NCBI RefSeq assembly: GCF_014836935.1
Contig: NZ_JACSPW010000017.1
Span: forward strand, 1-64,000
Direction: 5' to 3'
Length of the DNA stretch: 64,000 nucleotides
Source of the DNA: Solibacillus merdavium
GTDB taxonomy: Bacteria; Bacillota; Bacilli; Bacillales_A; Planococcaceae
The position numbers were made by a program, and so were the translations under genes. The notes under the pieces are model-generated. The model was given only the letters and a program-made list of their open reading frames with translations. It was not told the origin of the DNA and did no database searches. Position 1 is the stretch's first letter. The number at the start of each line of letters is the position of its first letter. This document shows positions 9,169 through 18,936 of the stretch, piece by piece.

Positions 9169-9508
9169 ATAATCAAATACAATTTTCTAAGTGGAAACCT
9201 TCTACAATGGCTTGTCTTTTACATTATTATTCTGTGAAAGACTTTTTTCATATAAAAATATAATAAATTTTACAAAAAATGTAACATTACAGAGGGTCAT
9301 TACATTGATATTAAACTAATAGCAAATTTACAAGAAAAAAACTTCCACAATCGAAATATATGTGATATTTTAAATTTATACTTAAAAGATTGAAAAATCA
9401 AAATTTTTAGACATATTAATAATGTAAGTCACTTTTGTTTTTCAAACACATTAAAATTATGTTAGAAAATTATTTTGATGTTCGAATAGGTAGGAGGTAT
9501 TCATCACT
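9169..9508 (+). promoter_or_regulatory. Leader of the wall-peptide locus with promoter and weak CodY-like site
   Basis: 340 bp, very A/T-rich, no ORF. After the terminator at 9214-9248 there is TTGAAA (9390-9395), an 18-nt spacer and TATTAA (9414-9419). A 15-mer at 9402-9416 matches 11 of 15 positions of the CodY consensus and would overlap this promoter. CodY represses dpp in B. subtilis, so the site is plausible but weak. A strong AGGAGGT lies at 9492-9498. Confidence 0.4.
9214..9248 (+). terminator. Terminator of the DmpA-type gene
   Basis: GTCTTTTACA (9214-9223) pairs with TGTGAAAGAC (9233-9242) with one wobble, followed by six T. Confidence 0.8.
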
Positions 9509-10237
9509 ATAAAAAATTATTCTTTTCCCATATCCATAAACGCAACAGCGGAAAAGATTCCTGCTTTAATGGAAAACGGGGATCCTTTAGTGGAAATAAA
9601 GCCAATAGTAAATAAATTATATCTCAAGCCACAATATTTTTTTGAAGGTATCCCAAATAGTCTTAATAAAATATATTTGCGGCAGGAAGCTGCAAGTAAA
9701 TTAATAAAAGCACTTCAGCTAATACCGGAAACGATGAGCTTTATTTTGTACGATGGGTTTCGCCCGCTGCAAGTTCAGTCGTTTTTATATAACGATATTA
9801 AAAATAAAATACGATTAAAATTTCCGCAATGGACAATTGAACAAATCGAATACGAGACGTTAAAGTATGTTGCATTTCCAAGCATAGAAAACAGTTCTCC
9901 ATCGCCACATTTAACAGGAGGAGCAATTGATTTAACGTTAGGCGACGAGCGGGGATATCCGTTGGATTTAGGTACAGCATTTGATGCGACGGAGGAAAAA
10001 TCGGCTACCGCCTATTTTGAAAAGCATCGTTCGGAAAATGAAGCAGCGCATATCAATCGGCGTATCTTGTTTCATTGCATGACACAAGCAGGATTTCAAA
10101 ATTACGAAGCAGAGTGGTGGCATTATGATTATGGAAATAGAGCATGGGCGCGGAAATCAAATAAAGACCAATGCTTGTATGGTCCAATTATCGCCACAAT
10201 TGAACAGAATGAACTAAAGGAGTATAAATTCAGATGA
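9509..10237 (+). CDS. ddpX: D-Ala-D-Ala dipeptidase, VanX/DdpX family
   Basis: Zinc D,D-dipeptidase (M15D) hydrolysing D-Ala-D-Ala. Visible are the zinc/substrate motif SPHLTGGAIDLTL (H...GxxxD) and EWWHYDYG, which carries the catalytic Glu and third zinc ligand His, plus DGFRPLQVQ typical of the family. No signal peptide, so cytoplasmic. The first canonical ATG (9569) leaves only four residues before the conserved PLVEI and lacks a good ribosome binding site. A strong AGGAGGT (9492-9498) is followed in frame by ATA 9509 (IKNYSFPIS), with ATC 9503 also possible; I infer a non-AUG start. The stop overlaps the dppA ATG by 4 nt, so translation is coupled. Role: recovering D-Ala. Confidence 0.88.
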   Translation: MKNYSFPISINATAEKIPALMENGDPLVEIKPIVNKLYLKPQYFFEGIPNSLNKIYLRQEAASKLIKALQLIPETMSFILYDGFRPLQVQSFLYNDIKNKIRLKFPQWTIEQIEYETLKYVAFPSIENSSPSPHLTGGAIDLTLGDERGYPLDLGTAFDATEEKSATAYFEKHRSENEAAHINRRILFHCMTQAGFQNYEAEWWHYDYGNRAWARKSNKDQCLYGPIIATIEQNELKEYKFR

Positions 10238-11028
10238 AAGTATATATAAGTGCAGATATTGAGGGAATTACAGGAACGACCGTATGGAGTGAAACCGAAC
10301 TAAATACTTCTGACTATGTACAATTTCAGCAACAAATGACAAAAGAAGTGCTTGCTGCGATAGAGGGCGCATTTGCCGGTGGGGCTTCAGAAATATTACT
10401 GAAAGATGCTCATGATTCTGGGCGTAATATTTTAATCGAAAACTTACCGGAGAACGTTAAAATTATTCGTGGTTGGACACAAGAGCCAATGTGTATGGTT
10501 GCTGGATTGGATGAAAGCTTTGATCGCGCAATCTTTATCGGTTACCACAGTGAGGGGGGGAGTGAAAAAAACCCGCTTGCCCATACGTTAAGCCTGCTGG
10601 CAGATGTCAAAATCAATGGCGAATATGCAAGTGAGTTTCTAATTAATACATACGCAGCTGCACTGCATGGCGTGCCTGTAGCATTCGTTAGTGGCGATAA
10701 AGCATTAACAGAGCACATCTCCCGCCATAATGACGAAATCATAACGTTTGCAACAAAAGAAGGAATCGGTCATGCAACAATCAGTGTTAGCCCACAAACT
10801 ACATTAAAAGAAACGAAAAGACTGATTGAAGAAGCAATGAAAATAGAACGCAGTAAGCTTCAAATCGAACTGCCCAAACAATTTAATGTAGAGATTATTT
10901 ATAAAGACCATATAAAAGCATATCGAAACTCATTTTATCCCGGGGCTAAATTTAAAGCGCACAATACCGTGCAGTTTGAAACGACAGATTACTTTGAGGT
11001 ACTTCGACTGCTGCAGTTTTTAACTTAA
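10234..11028 (+). CDS. dppA: D-aminopeptidase DppA (M55)
   Basis: Zinc D-aminopeptidase of the DppA family (264 aa; B. subtilis DppA is 274), cleaving D-Ala-D-Ala and related D-amino peptides in the cytoplasm. It begins KVYISADIEGITGTT with the metal ligands Asp and Glu, followed by KDAHDSGRN and IGYHSEGGSEKNP. Family enzymes form a decameric ring. The start overlaps the upstream dipeptidase by 4 nt (ATGA). Two D-Ala-D-Ala-acting enzymes side by side suggest heavy flux of wall-derived D-peptides. Confidence 0.95.
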   Translation: MKVYISADIEGITGTTVWSETELNTSDYVQFQQQMTKEVLAAIEGAFAGGASEILLKDAHDSGRNILIENLPENVKIIRGWTQEPMCMVAGLDESFDRAIFIGYHSEGGSEKNPLAHTLSLLADVKINGEYASEFLINTYAAALHGVPVAFVSGDKALTEHISRHNDEIITFATKEGIGHATISVSPQTTLKETKRLIEEAMKIERSKLQIELPKQFNVEIIYKDHIKAYRNSFYPGAKFKAHNTVQFETTDYFEVLRLLQFLT

Positions 11029-11041
11029 GGTGGGTGGTTTT

Positions 11042-12127
11042 ATGAAAATTAAAAAAGTAGACGTTGGTTTAGTTGAAGCACCACTTATTACACCTTTTAA
11101 AACAGCATTGCGCACTGTAAATAATATACAAAATATCTTCGTAACTATTTATACTGACAATGGATATATTGGGATTGGGGAAGCGGCGCCTACACACGTT
11201 ATTACAGGAGAATCGCTTCAATCAATTCGCTATGCAATTGAAGAGGTCATTGCACCGGTCATTATTGGAATAGAAATTGATGAAATTGCCCTGCTTTGTG
11301 AACGAATCGATAAATGTATGTATCAAAATACAAGTGCAAAGGCAGCGGTCGAAATTGCTCTTTATGACTTATGGGCCAAAAAATACGATGCTCCACTCTA
11401 TAAATTGCTCGGTGGATATCGGAGCAAGATTACGACTGATATTACAATCAGTGTAAATGACGAAGAAGAAATGGTGAAGGACAGTATAGCAGCAGTTAAA
11501 CGCGGGTTTTCTATTCTAAAAGTTAAAGTAGGAAAAAATCCACATAGTGATGTAAACAGTATATTAGCTATTCGAAACGCTGTCGGACCAGGCGTCGTTT
11601 TACGTGTTGATGCGAACCAAGGATGGACACCGAAAGAAGCTGTGAAAATTATAGGACAGCTGGAAGATCGTGGAGCTGATATTGAGTTGGTTGAACAACC
11701 TGTTCATTATAGTAATATTTCCGGCATGCAATACGTAACGAGTCAAACATATACAAATATTTTAGCAGACGAAAGTGTATTTTCGCCTAAGCAAGCAATC
11801 GAAGTTATCGAAAAGCGTGCAGCGGATTTAATAAATATTAAGCTTATGAAAACTGGCGGTATTTCAAAAGCCCAGCAAATTAACTCCATTGCAGAAGCTA
11901 ATGGGGTGGAATGCATGATTGGCTGTATGCTTGAAACAAAAATTAGTGTTAGTGCAGCGGCACATTTTGCTGCAGCGAATAAAAATGTAACGATGGTTGA
12001 TTTAGATGGACCGAGCTTATGTGTTAAGGATCCAATCGATGGAGGGCCGTTCTTTGAAGGGGAAAGCATTCAAATGAGCGATGATTCGGGAATTGGGTTT
12101 TTAATAGAGGCTTTTATAGCCAAATAA
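11042..12127 (+). CDS. ykfB: L-Ala-D/L-Glu epimerase (YkfB type)
   Basis: Enolase-superfamily dipeptide epimerase, about 361 aa, converting L-Ala-D-Glu from murein peptides to L-Ala-L-Glu. Catalytic features visible: LKVKVGK (KxK acid/base pair), RVDANQGW, ELVEQP and ILADES (three Mg ligands), and INIKLMKTGG (second Lys), with DLDGP near the C-terminus. ATG 11042 lies 8 nt after AAGGTGG; an ATG 12 nt upstream has no suitable site. It follows dppA by 13 nt in the operon, matching the dpp-ykf arrangement of B. subtilis. Epimerisation makes the dipeptide degradable by ordinary dipeptidases. Confidence 0.95.
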   Translation: MKIKKVDVGLVEAPLITPFKTALRTVNNIQNIFVTIYTDNGYIGIGEAAPTHVITGESLQSIRYAIEEVIAPVIIGIEIDEIALLCERIDKCMYQNTSAKAAVEIALYDLWAKKYDAPLYKLLGGYRSKITTDITISVNDEEEMVKDSIAAVKRGFSILKVKVGKNPHSDVNSILAIRNAVGPGVVLRVDANQGWTPKEAVKIIGQLEDRGADIELVEQPVHYSNISGMQYVTSQTYTNILADESVFSPKQAIEVIEKRAADLINIKLMKTGGISKAQQINSIAEANGVECMIGCMLETKISVSAAAHFAAANKNVTMVDLDGPSLCVKDPIDGGPFFEGESIQMSDDSGIGFLIEAFIAK

Positions 12128-12151
12128 AAATAGAGAATTGGGGGAAAGTTC

Positions 12152-13960
12152 ATGAAAAAATATTTATTTATTGTAGTGAGTATGTTTGCTCTATTATTGG
12201 CAGCATGCGGTGATTCTACAGATTCAGGTGAAACGTCAGAATATAGAACTGTTTATTCTGGCGAAATTAAAACGTTAAACTATTTAAAAACTGCAGAAAC
12301 TAATGAGTTCGCATTATCTGCAAATCTCGTTGAAGGTTTAATTGAGTACGATGAGTACGGAGTAGTAAAACCTGGCTTGGCTGAAAGTTGGGAATCAAAT
12401 GATGATGCGACGGTCTGGACATTCAAACTACGCGATGATGTGAAATGGGTAGATCACGAAGGGAAAGAAGTGGCAGATGTTGTCGCTCAAGACTTCGTTG
12501 ACGGATTAAACTACGTGCTTGATGCAAAAAATGAGTCATCGACGGCATGGATTGCAACTGTTGTTAAAAACGGTGATGCATTTTACAACGGAGAAGTGAC
12601 AGATTTCGCTCAGGTTGGTATAAAAGCAATCGATGAAAAGACAGTGGAATATACGTTGGAAGGTCAAACGCCATACTTCTTATCAATGTTAAACTACGTA
12701 TGTTTCTTCCCTGTAAGCGGTGAGTTTTTAGCTGAAAAAGGCGATGCATTCGGTACAAATCGAGAAAATATTCTATACAACGGCGCATATATTTTAGATA
12801 AGTTTGAGCCTCAAAATGAACGTGTCCTTGTGAAAAATAAGAAATATTGGGATAAAGAAACTGTTAAAATCGACAGAATTCGTTATAAGTACAATAAAGA
12901 AGCAGCTACTGTAGCACCAGAACTATTTTTACGTGGTGAAATTGATGGTGCAGTTATTCCGACATCCATTTTAGATGAATGGTTAAATAGCGAAGACAAA
13001 AAGGATTTAGTACGTCAAAACAACAACAACTTCTATACTTACTTCTATGCATTAAACTTTGATCCACAATATGATGCAGAGTATGAACCGGAAAACTGGA
13101 AAGTGGTAGTAAATAACAAAGATTTCCGTAAGTCACTATACCATGCGTTAGATCGTGTATCAGCGATGTTAACGATTGAGCCATACAACCCTCAAGATCT
13201 ATTGTCGAACACAATTACACCGAAAAACTTCGTAGACGTTGAAGGTGTTGATTACACATTATTAGAGCCTTTAAAAGCTATTACTGAAAATGATTCATTT
13301 GATAAAGATTTAGCATTGCAACATAAAGAAGCAGCTATGGCAGCTTTAAATGGTAAAGCAACATTCCCAGTAAAAGTTGTGCTGCCGTATAACTCGGGTT
13401 CGCCTGAATGGGCAAACCGCTCACAAGTTGTTGAACAACAGCTGGAAAACTTATTAGGTGCAGATTATATCGATGTTGAGCTTTATGCAGGTCCTGCAAC
13501 AGGCTTCCTAGGTGAAATTCGTCGTCCAGGTAAGTTCTCTATGATTGAAGCGAACTGGGGTCCAGACTTTGCAGATCCATCCACTTATACAGATCCATTT
13601 ACTGAAGGTGGATCGTATAACAAACCAGAATTGGCAGAAGGATACAATGGTCAGTACGATAAGCTGGTAGCAGCTGCAAAAGCTGAAGTAGATCCAGCGG
13701 TTAGATATGAACTATTTGCAAAAGCGGAAGCATTTTTAATTGAAGAAGCATTTGTAATTCCATACGCTGTTGGTGGCGGTGGCTATGTTGCTTCAAAATT
13801 AAATCCATTTGAATCACAATATTCACCATTTGGTGTAACATCCGAGAAATTTAAAGGTCAATCTATCCTAGAAAAGCCAATGAGTAATGAAGAATTTAAG
13901 TCTGCTAAGGAAGCATGGGAAAAAGCACGTGCTGAAGCTTTAGCAAATGCTTCTAATTAA
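12152..13960 (+). CDS. dppE: Oligopeptide-binding lipoprotein DppE
   Basis: Family 5 solute-binding lipoprotein (602 aa) that captures peptides outside the membrane and delivers them to DppBC. Signal peptide with lipobox LLAAC (Cys20), followed by an acidic linker and the family pattern TLNYLKTAETNEF, LAESWESNDDATVWTFKLRDD. C-terminal segments NWGPDFADPSTY and EEAFVIPYAVGG are typical of OppA/DppE proteins. ATG 12152 is preceded by TTGGGGGAAAG. A hairpin (13993-14036) follows before dppB, which should give more binding protein than permease. Confidence 0.96.
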   Translation: MKKYLFIVVSMFALLLAACGDSTDSGETSEYRTVYSGEIKTLNYLKTAETNEFALSANLVEGLIEYDEYGVVKPGLAESWESNDDATVWTFKLRDDVKWVDHEGKEVADVVAQDFVDGLNYVLDAKNESSTAWIATVVKNGDAFYNGEVTDFAQVGIKAIDEKTVEYTLEGQTPYFLSMLNYVCFFPVSGEFLAEKGDAFGTNRENILYNGAYILDKFEPQNERVLVKNKKYWDKETVKIDRIRYKYNKEAATVAPELFLRGEIDGAVIPTSILDEWLNSEDKKDLVRQNNNNFYTYFYALNFDPQYDAEYEPENWKVVVNNKDFRKSLYHALDRVSAMLTIEPYNPQDLLSNTITPKNFVDVEGVDYTLLEPLKAITENDSFDKDLALQHKEAAMAALNGKATFPVKVVLPYNSGSPEWANRSQVVEQQLENLLGADYIDVELYAGPATGFLGEIRRPGKFSMIEANWGPDFADPSTYTDPFTEGGSYNKPELAEGYNGQYDKLVAAAKAEVDPAVRYELFAKAEAFLIEEAFVIPYAVGGGGYVASKLNPFESQYSPFGVTSEKFKGQSILEKPMSNEEFKSAKEAWEKARAEALANASN

Positions 13961-13992
13961 TTAATTTAGCGCTTTTTAAATGCATGAAGATT

Positions 13993-14036
13993 AGGAGATG
14001 ACAGGAATATTTCTGCATCTCCTTTCTTATTTTATT
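13993..14036 (+). terminator. Partial terminator between dppE and dppB
   Basis: AGGAGATG (13993-14000) pairs with CATCTCCT (14016-14023), followed by TTCTTATTTTATT. The T tract is imperfect, consistent with read-through into dppB and higher expression of the binding protein. Confidence 0.65.
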
Positions 14037-14053
14037 GTAAGGAGGAGACATGT

Positions 14054-14998
14054 TTGATAAAGTATATCGCTAAACGTTTAGGACAATCAATTTTGACATT
14101 ATTTATTATTGTTACGATTGTTTTCTCCCTGTTACGATTGATGCCGGATGAAGGCTATTTAGGAGCAGCAGCGGAAAAGATGTCGCTGGAGCAACAAGAA
14201 GTTTATTTAACAAATTTAGGTTTACGGGACCCTTTACTAATCCAACTTAAAAATTTCTATATCGGTCTATTTCAAGGGGATTTGGGAAAATCGGTTACAT
14301 ACCGTACTGATGTACCTGTCTTGGACATTATACAAGATAAAATGATGTATTCGATTGTGTTTGGGTTAGGAGCCGTAGCATTATCTCTACTTGTCGGTGT
14401 GCCCCTTGGTATATTTATGGCTCAGTTTAAGGGGCGTTGGCTTGACCGTCTCGGAACGGGCTATATTGTATTCGTAGTAGCCGTACCAGCAATGGTCTAT
14501 TTCTTAATGATACAAATGTATATTTCCGATTGGTTTAATTTACCGATGCTATTTGATGAGTACAATCCTAAGAGCTTTATATTACCGTTATTCTGTTTAG
14601 CTTTGGGACCGATTGCTTCCTATGCCATGTGGATGCGTCGTTATATGGTAGATGAGCTTAATAAGGATTATATTAAACTGGCGCGCGCAAAAGGGGTTAC
14701 AGAGCGTACAATTATGTTCAGTCACGTAATGCGAAATGCCTTTATACCAATGGCACAGTATTTACCTGCAACAATTTTATTTACAATCACAGGTTCGATT
14801 TATATTGAATCGTTATTCTCTATACCTGGTATGGGCGGTTTGTTAGTTGATGCGATTCAACGTCAGGATAACAACGTGGTACAAGGGCTCGTTTTAGTGT
14901 TCTCTTCGCTGGGAATTATCGGTTTAATTTTAGGGGACATTTTAATGGCGATTGTCGATCCTCGAATTAAGCTAGGGAAAGGAGATAGTGTACGCTAA
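14054..14998 (+). CDS. dppB: Dipeptide ABC transporter permease DppB
   Basis: Membrane permease (314 aa) of the peptide importer, with about six transmembrane helices and the EAA-type loop DYIKLARAKGVTERTI that contacts the ATPases. Start is TTG 14054, 8 nt after GGAGG; the ATG at 14050 is in another frame and stops within a few codons. The stop overlaps the first base of the dppC ATG. Acts with DppC, the ATPases DppD/DppF and the DppE lipoprotein. Confidence 0.96.
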   Translation: MIKYIAKRLGQSILTLFIIVTIVFSLLRLMPDEGYLGAAAEKMSLEQQEVYLTNLGLRDPLLIQLKNFYIGLFQGDLGKSVTYRTDVPVLDIIQDKMMYSIVFGLGAVALSLLVGVPLGIFMAQFKGRWLDRLGTGYIVFVVAVPAMVYFLMIQMYISDWFNLPMLFDEYNPKSFILPLFCLALGPIASYAMWMRRYMVDELNKDYIKLARAKGVTERTIMFSHVMRNAFIPMAQYLPATILFTITGSIYIESLFSIPGMGGLLVDAIQRQDNNVVQGLVLVFSSLGIIGLILGDILMAIVDPRIKLGKGDSVR

Positions 14999-15984
14999 TG
15001 GGATTATTTACAAAAGAAATTCAGAATATTTCGGAAAAATCGAATAACCAATTAAATGATCACTTATTTGAATTTGCCACTGTTGATGATGCGAAAGCAG
15101 AAGAGACAGCGTATTCAAATTACTCCTATTGGCGATCTACTTTCCGTTCCTTTAGGAAAAATAAAATAGCGGTATTTTTATTAATATTTGTAATCGGTTT
15201 AATTTTATTTACATTTATTCAGCCGTATTTACCAGATCAAAAATCACCTACACAAATCTATATTAATGCTGAAACGGGAATGCAGGATCGAAATGTTGCA
15301 CCGAACGACGAATATATATTCGGTACAAACTCAATTGGTCAAGATTTATGGTCACGTATTTGGGAAGGAACTAGAACGTCGTTATTTATCGGCTTTGCGG
15401 TTGCCATTATTGAAGTAATCATCGGCTTTTCAGTCGGGGCATTGTGGGGCTACTCTCGAAAGCTGGAAATGCCGATAACTCAGCTTTATAACATAGTGGA
15501 CAACATTCCGACTACGATTGTCTTAATATTAATGGCCTACATTTTACGACCGGGCATTTCGACAATTATTATTGCAATGTGTATTACCGGCTGGGTTGAA
15601 ATGGCGCGATTTTTACGGAACCAAATCGTTATACTACGAGATCGGGAGTATAATTTAGCTTCAAAAACATTAGGAACACCTGGCTATAAGATTATTATTA
15701 AAAACCTGCTTCCCTATTTAATTTCGGTAATTATGCTGCGTATGAGCTTAGCGGTACCAGCTGCAATTGGGGCTGAAGTATTTTTAACTTATATCGGTTT
15801 AGGTTTACCGGTAAGCGAGCCATCGTTAGGGAATTTAATTAACGAAGGTCGTGTCTTGATGATGTCACCAGATTTACGTTACCAGCTTATTTTCCCGAGT
15901 ATTGTGCTGAGTGTAATTACAATTGCTTTTTATATTATTGGTAATGCATTTGCAGATGCAGCAGATCCGAAAAATCACGTATAG
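14998..15984 (+). CDS. dppC: Dipeptide ABC transporter permease DppC
   Basis: Second permease subunit (328 aa). It has a hydrophilic N-terminal tail of about 55 residues, then six predicted membrane segments, the OppC-type FGTNSIGQDLWSRI motif after TM1 and the EAA loop REYNLASKTLGTPGYKII. Start ATG overlaps the dppB stop by one base (TAATG), indicating translational coupling. Pairs with DppB to form the peptide channel. Confidence 0.96.
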   Translation: MGLFTKEIQNISEKSNNQLNDHLFEFATVDDAKAEETAYSNYSYWRSTFRSFRKNKIAVFLLIFVIGLILFTFIQPYLPDQKSPTQIYINAETGMQDRNVAPNDEYIFGTNSIGQDLWSRIWEGTRTSLFIGFAVAIIEVIIGFSVGALWGYSRKLEMPITQLYNIVDNIPTTIVLILMAYILRPGISTIIIAMCITGWVEMARFLRNQIVILRDREYNLASKTLGTPGYKIIIKNLLPYLISVIMLRMSLAVPAAIGAEVFLTYIGLGLPVSEPSLGNLINEGRVLMMSPDLRYQLIFPSIVLSVITIAFYIIGNAFADAADPKNHV

Positions 15985-15999
15985 GGAGGAAGGCGTTAA

Positions 16000-17034
16000 A
16001 TGGAACAGGAAAAAATATTATCAATCGAAAATTTAGTCATTAAATTTAAATTACGAGGTCAAACATTAACAGCCATCCGTGATATTTCACTGGATTTATA
16101 TAAAGGGGAAAGCCTTGCGATTGTAGGGGAATCAGGATCAGGTAAATCCGTTTTAGTAAAATCCATTATGGGACTACTCGATAAAAACGGTTATATTGAC
16201 TCAGGTCAAATCATCTTTGATGGGCATGATTTATCAAAATTCAAAACAGAAGCAGATTGGCTTAAAGTGCGAGGTAAAAAAATAGCAATGGTGACGCAAG
16301 ATCCGATGACGTCACTTAATCCGCTAAAAACGATTGGCAAGCAAATTGAAGAAAGTGTTATTTTACATCAAGGATTAAAAGGAAAAGACGCCTATGAAAA
16401 AACGTTGCAGTTACTGCGCGATGTTGGGATTCATGAGGTAGAAAGACGCTATGGGCAATACCCGCACGAATTCTCAGGAGGCATGCGTCAACGTATTGTT
16501 ATTGCAATCGCAGTTGCATGCAATCCCCAGATTTTAATTTGTGATGAGCCGACAACCGCTTTAGATGTAACCATTCAAGCGCAAATTTTACAGCTATTGA
16601 CTAACTTGCAGGAGAAATATTTGTTGACGACAATTTACATTACGCATGATTTAGGTGTAGTCGCAAAAGTTGCCGACCGAATTGCGGTAATGTATGCAGG
16701 GGACATTATCGAAGTTGGCCAAACGAACGAAGTATTTTTCAATGCTAAACACCCGTACACGTGGGCACTAATTTCATCCTTACCCCAGCTAGGAATAAAA
16801 GGGCAAGAGCTTTATTCGATTAAAGGTACGCCTCCGAATTTATTTAAGGAAATTAAAGGGGATGCGTTTGCACCGAGAAATCAGTATGCCTTAAAAATTG
16901 ATTTTGTTGAACGTCCTCCTTTCTTTAAAGTTAGCGATACACATTATGCAAGGACATGGCTTCTCGATCCAAAAGCGCCACAGGTAAGTCCTCCAGAAGT
17001 GTTGCTAGCATTTTTCAAAGGGGAGGGACAATAA
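16000..17034 (+). CDS. dppD: Peptide ABC transporter ATPase DppD
   Basis: ABC ATPase of 344 aa. Walker [11 protein letters not shown]-loop [11 protein letters not shown], signature FSGGMRQR, Walker [13 protein letters not shown] and H-loop YITHDLG are intact. The C-terminal oligopeptide-transporter extension ([14 protein letters not shown] onward) is present, but the Cys cluster of classical DppD/OppD proteins is not evident. GGAGG lies about 10 nt upstream of the ATG. Works as a heterodimer with DppF. Confidence 0.95.
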   Translation: MEQEKILSIENLVIKFKLRGQTLTAIRDISLDLYKGESLAIVGESGSGKSVLVKSIMGLLDKNGYIDSGQIIFDGHDLSKFKTEADWLKVRGKKIAMVTQDPMTSLNPLKTIGKQIEESVILHQGLKGKDAYEKTLQLLRDVGIHEVERRYGQYPHEFSGGMRQRIVIAIAVACNPQILICDEPTTALDVTIQAQILQLLTNLQEKYLLTTIYITHDLGVVAKVADRIAVMYAGDIIEVGQTNEVFFNAKHPYTWALISSLPQLGIKGQELYSIKGTPPNLFKEIKGDAFAPRNQYALKIDFVERPPFFKVSDTHYARTWLLDPKAPQVSPPEVLLAFFKGEGQ

Positions 17035-17038
17035 GTAT

Positions 17039-17989
17039 ATGAGTAAAACTTCTAGAGAAAAACTAATTGAAATTAAAAATATTGATATCATTTTCGGTAC
17101 AGGAAAAAAACAATTTAAAGCGGTTGATAATGTAAGCTTCGATATATATAAAGGAGAAACATTCGGTCTTGTAGGTGAATCAGGGTCAGGTAAAACAACG
17201 ATAGGGCGAGCGATAATGCGTCTCAACTCAGTTGCAAACGGAGAGATTCTCTTTCATGGTAAACCAATCAATGGGCGCATAACAAAAGAATGGGATCGTG
17301 AAATTACACAAAAAATACAAATGATTTTCCAAGATCCTGGTGCTTCATTAAACGAGCGTGCGAAAGTTGATTATATCGTTTCGGAAGGATTAATAAATAA
17401 TAAAAAGTATAGCAGTGAGCAAGAGCGTATTGAAAAAGTAAAAAAAGCATTAATGGAAGTAGGGTTACTCCCGGAATTCGCTTCTCGTTTCCCCCATGAG
17501 TTTTCTGGTGGTCAGCGTCAGCGTATCGGGATTGCTCGTGCGCTTGTGATGGAGCCGGAATTTATCGTAGCGGATGAACCGATTTCAGCTTTGGATGTTT
17601 CGATTCGTGCTCAAGTATTGAATTTATTATCTAATTTGCAGGAGGACCGCGATTTAACCTATTTATTCATTGCTCACGATTTATCTATTGTACGCTTCAT
17701 TACAAATCGTACTGCTGTAATTTATAAAGGGAGAATTGTTGAGCTTGGAGAAACGGAAAAGCTGTTTAACAATCCGCTTCACCCGTATACTCAAGCACTT
17801 TTAACTGCTGTACCCGAGCCGAACCCTATTAAGGAACGCCAAAAAAAGCTGCAAGTTTACGATCCATCCGTTCATCAATATGAGATGGATCCACCTGAAT
17901 TTGTTGAGATTGAAGAAGGTCATTTCGTATTGGCGAATAAAGAGGAACAAGAACAATACAAAGCTGTTCTTGTAGGAAAAGGAGTGTAA
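17039..17989 (+). CDS. dppF: Peptide ABC transporter ATPase DppF
   Basis: Second ABC ATPase (316 aa). Walker [11 protein letters not shown]-loop [10 protein letters not shown], signature FSGGQRQR, Walker [13 protein letters not shown] and AHDLS are intact; the C-terminal [14 protein letters not shown] segment is typical of OppF/DppF. ATG 17039 follows GGGAGGGAC. In several B. subtilis dpp models the second ATPase is encoded elsewhere, so its inclusion here makes the importer self-sufficient. Confidence 0.95.
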   Translation: MSKTSREKLIEIKNIDIIFGTGKKQFKAVDNVSFDIYKGETFGLVGESGSGKTTIGRAIMRLNSVANGEILFHGKPINGRITKEWDREITQKIQMIFQDPGASLNERAKVDYIVSEGLINNKKYSSEQERIEKVKKALMEVGLLPEFASRFPHEFSGGQRQRIGIARALVMEPEFIVADEPISALDVSIRAQVLNLLSNLQEDRDLTYLFIAHDLSIVRFITNRTAVIYKGRIVELGETEKLFNNPLHPYTQALLTAVPEPNPIKERQKKLQVYDPSVHQYEMDPPEFVEIEEGHFVLANKEEQEQYKAVLVGKGV

Positions 17990-17992
17990 TCG

Positions 17993-18931
17993 ATGAGTAT
18001 TGTGATCCCGAAGTCGTTAAAAATGGGGGACACCGTTGCGCTAATAAGTGCATCAGGTGCTACACCGACTGAGCGCTTGCAGCCTGCTATTGAAGCCGTA
18101 GAAAAGTTGGGGTTTCGTGTAGTAGTTGGTGAAACTTGCCGTACACGTCATGGCTATTTCGGTGGAGATGATGCATTACGCGCAAAAGAGGTAAATGAAA
18201 TGTTTGCCAACGCTGAAATTGACGGTATTTTCTGTATTCGAGGTGGGTACGGGGCAACACGAATTTTACCGATGCTTGATTTGGAGTTGATTTCAAATAA
18301 TCCGAAGGTTTTTGCTGGATATAGTGATGTAACTGCACTGCACACCGTTTTCAATCAGATATGTGGATTTGTTACTTACCACACGCCAATGCCATCGACA
18401 GAATTCATAAAGGAAAATATGGATGAATATACTTGGGAATATTTCATTAAAAGTGTTACCAATACCAATTGGAGCGACTATTTACTTGAAAATGCGAAAG
18501 ACGATCCGCTGGAAACTCTTGTTTCTGGTGCTGCTACAGGGCAATTGGTAGGTGGTAATTTAACGCTTGTCACAGCATCTTTAGGAACACCTTTTGAAAT
18601 TGATTTAAAGGGAAAGATATTATTTTTGGAAGATATCGATGAAAATGTACAACGTATTGACCGTATGTTAACGCAACTCTCAACGTCGGGGAAACTAAAT
18701 GAACTGGCGGGTATTTTACTTGGTGGTTGGACAGATTGCGGACCAATGGATGCGAAAAATCCGGAAAATAATTTGGATTTAATTACTGTATTTGAAGAAA
18801 TTTTGGCTCCATTAAATATCCCAATTTTAATGAATGTCACATGTGGTCATATGTTGCCGACAATGTCATTACCACTTGGAAAAACAATTACGATGGATGC
18901 AACGAATAAAACGATACGAGTAGTCGGGTAA
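17993..18931 (+). CDS. ykfA: LD-carboxypeptidase (S66, YkfA/LdcA type)
   Basis: Cytoplasmic S66 peptidase (312 aa) that removes the terminal D-Ala from murein tetrapeptides. Motifs: IRGGYGATR, FAGYSDVTALH carrying the nucleophilic Ser, FLEDIDENVQRIDRML carrying the Glu, and TCGHMLPT carrying the His. No signal peptide. ATG 17993 follows AAAAGGAGTG, 3 nt after dppF. Position after the importer matches ykfA in the Bacillus dpp-ykf locus. Confidence 0.95.
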   Translation: MSIVIPKSLKMGDTVALISASGATPTERLQPAIEAVEKLGFRVVVGETCRTRHGYFGGDDALRAKEVNEMFANAEIDGIFCIRGGYGATRILPMLDLELISNNPKVFAGYSDVTALHTVFNQICGFVTYHTPMPSTEFIKENMDEYTWEYFIKSVTNTNWSDYLLENAKDDPLETLVSGAATGQLVGGNLTLVTASLGTPFEIDLKGKILFLEDIDENVQRIDRMLTQLSTSGKLNELAGILLGGWTDCGPMDAKNPENNLDLITVFEEILAPLNIPILMNVTCGHMLPTMSLPLGKTITMDATNKTIRVVG

Positions 18932-18936
18932 ACCGG

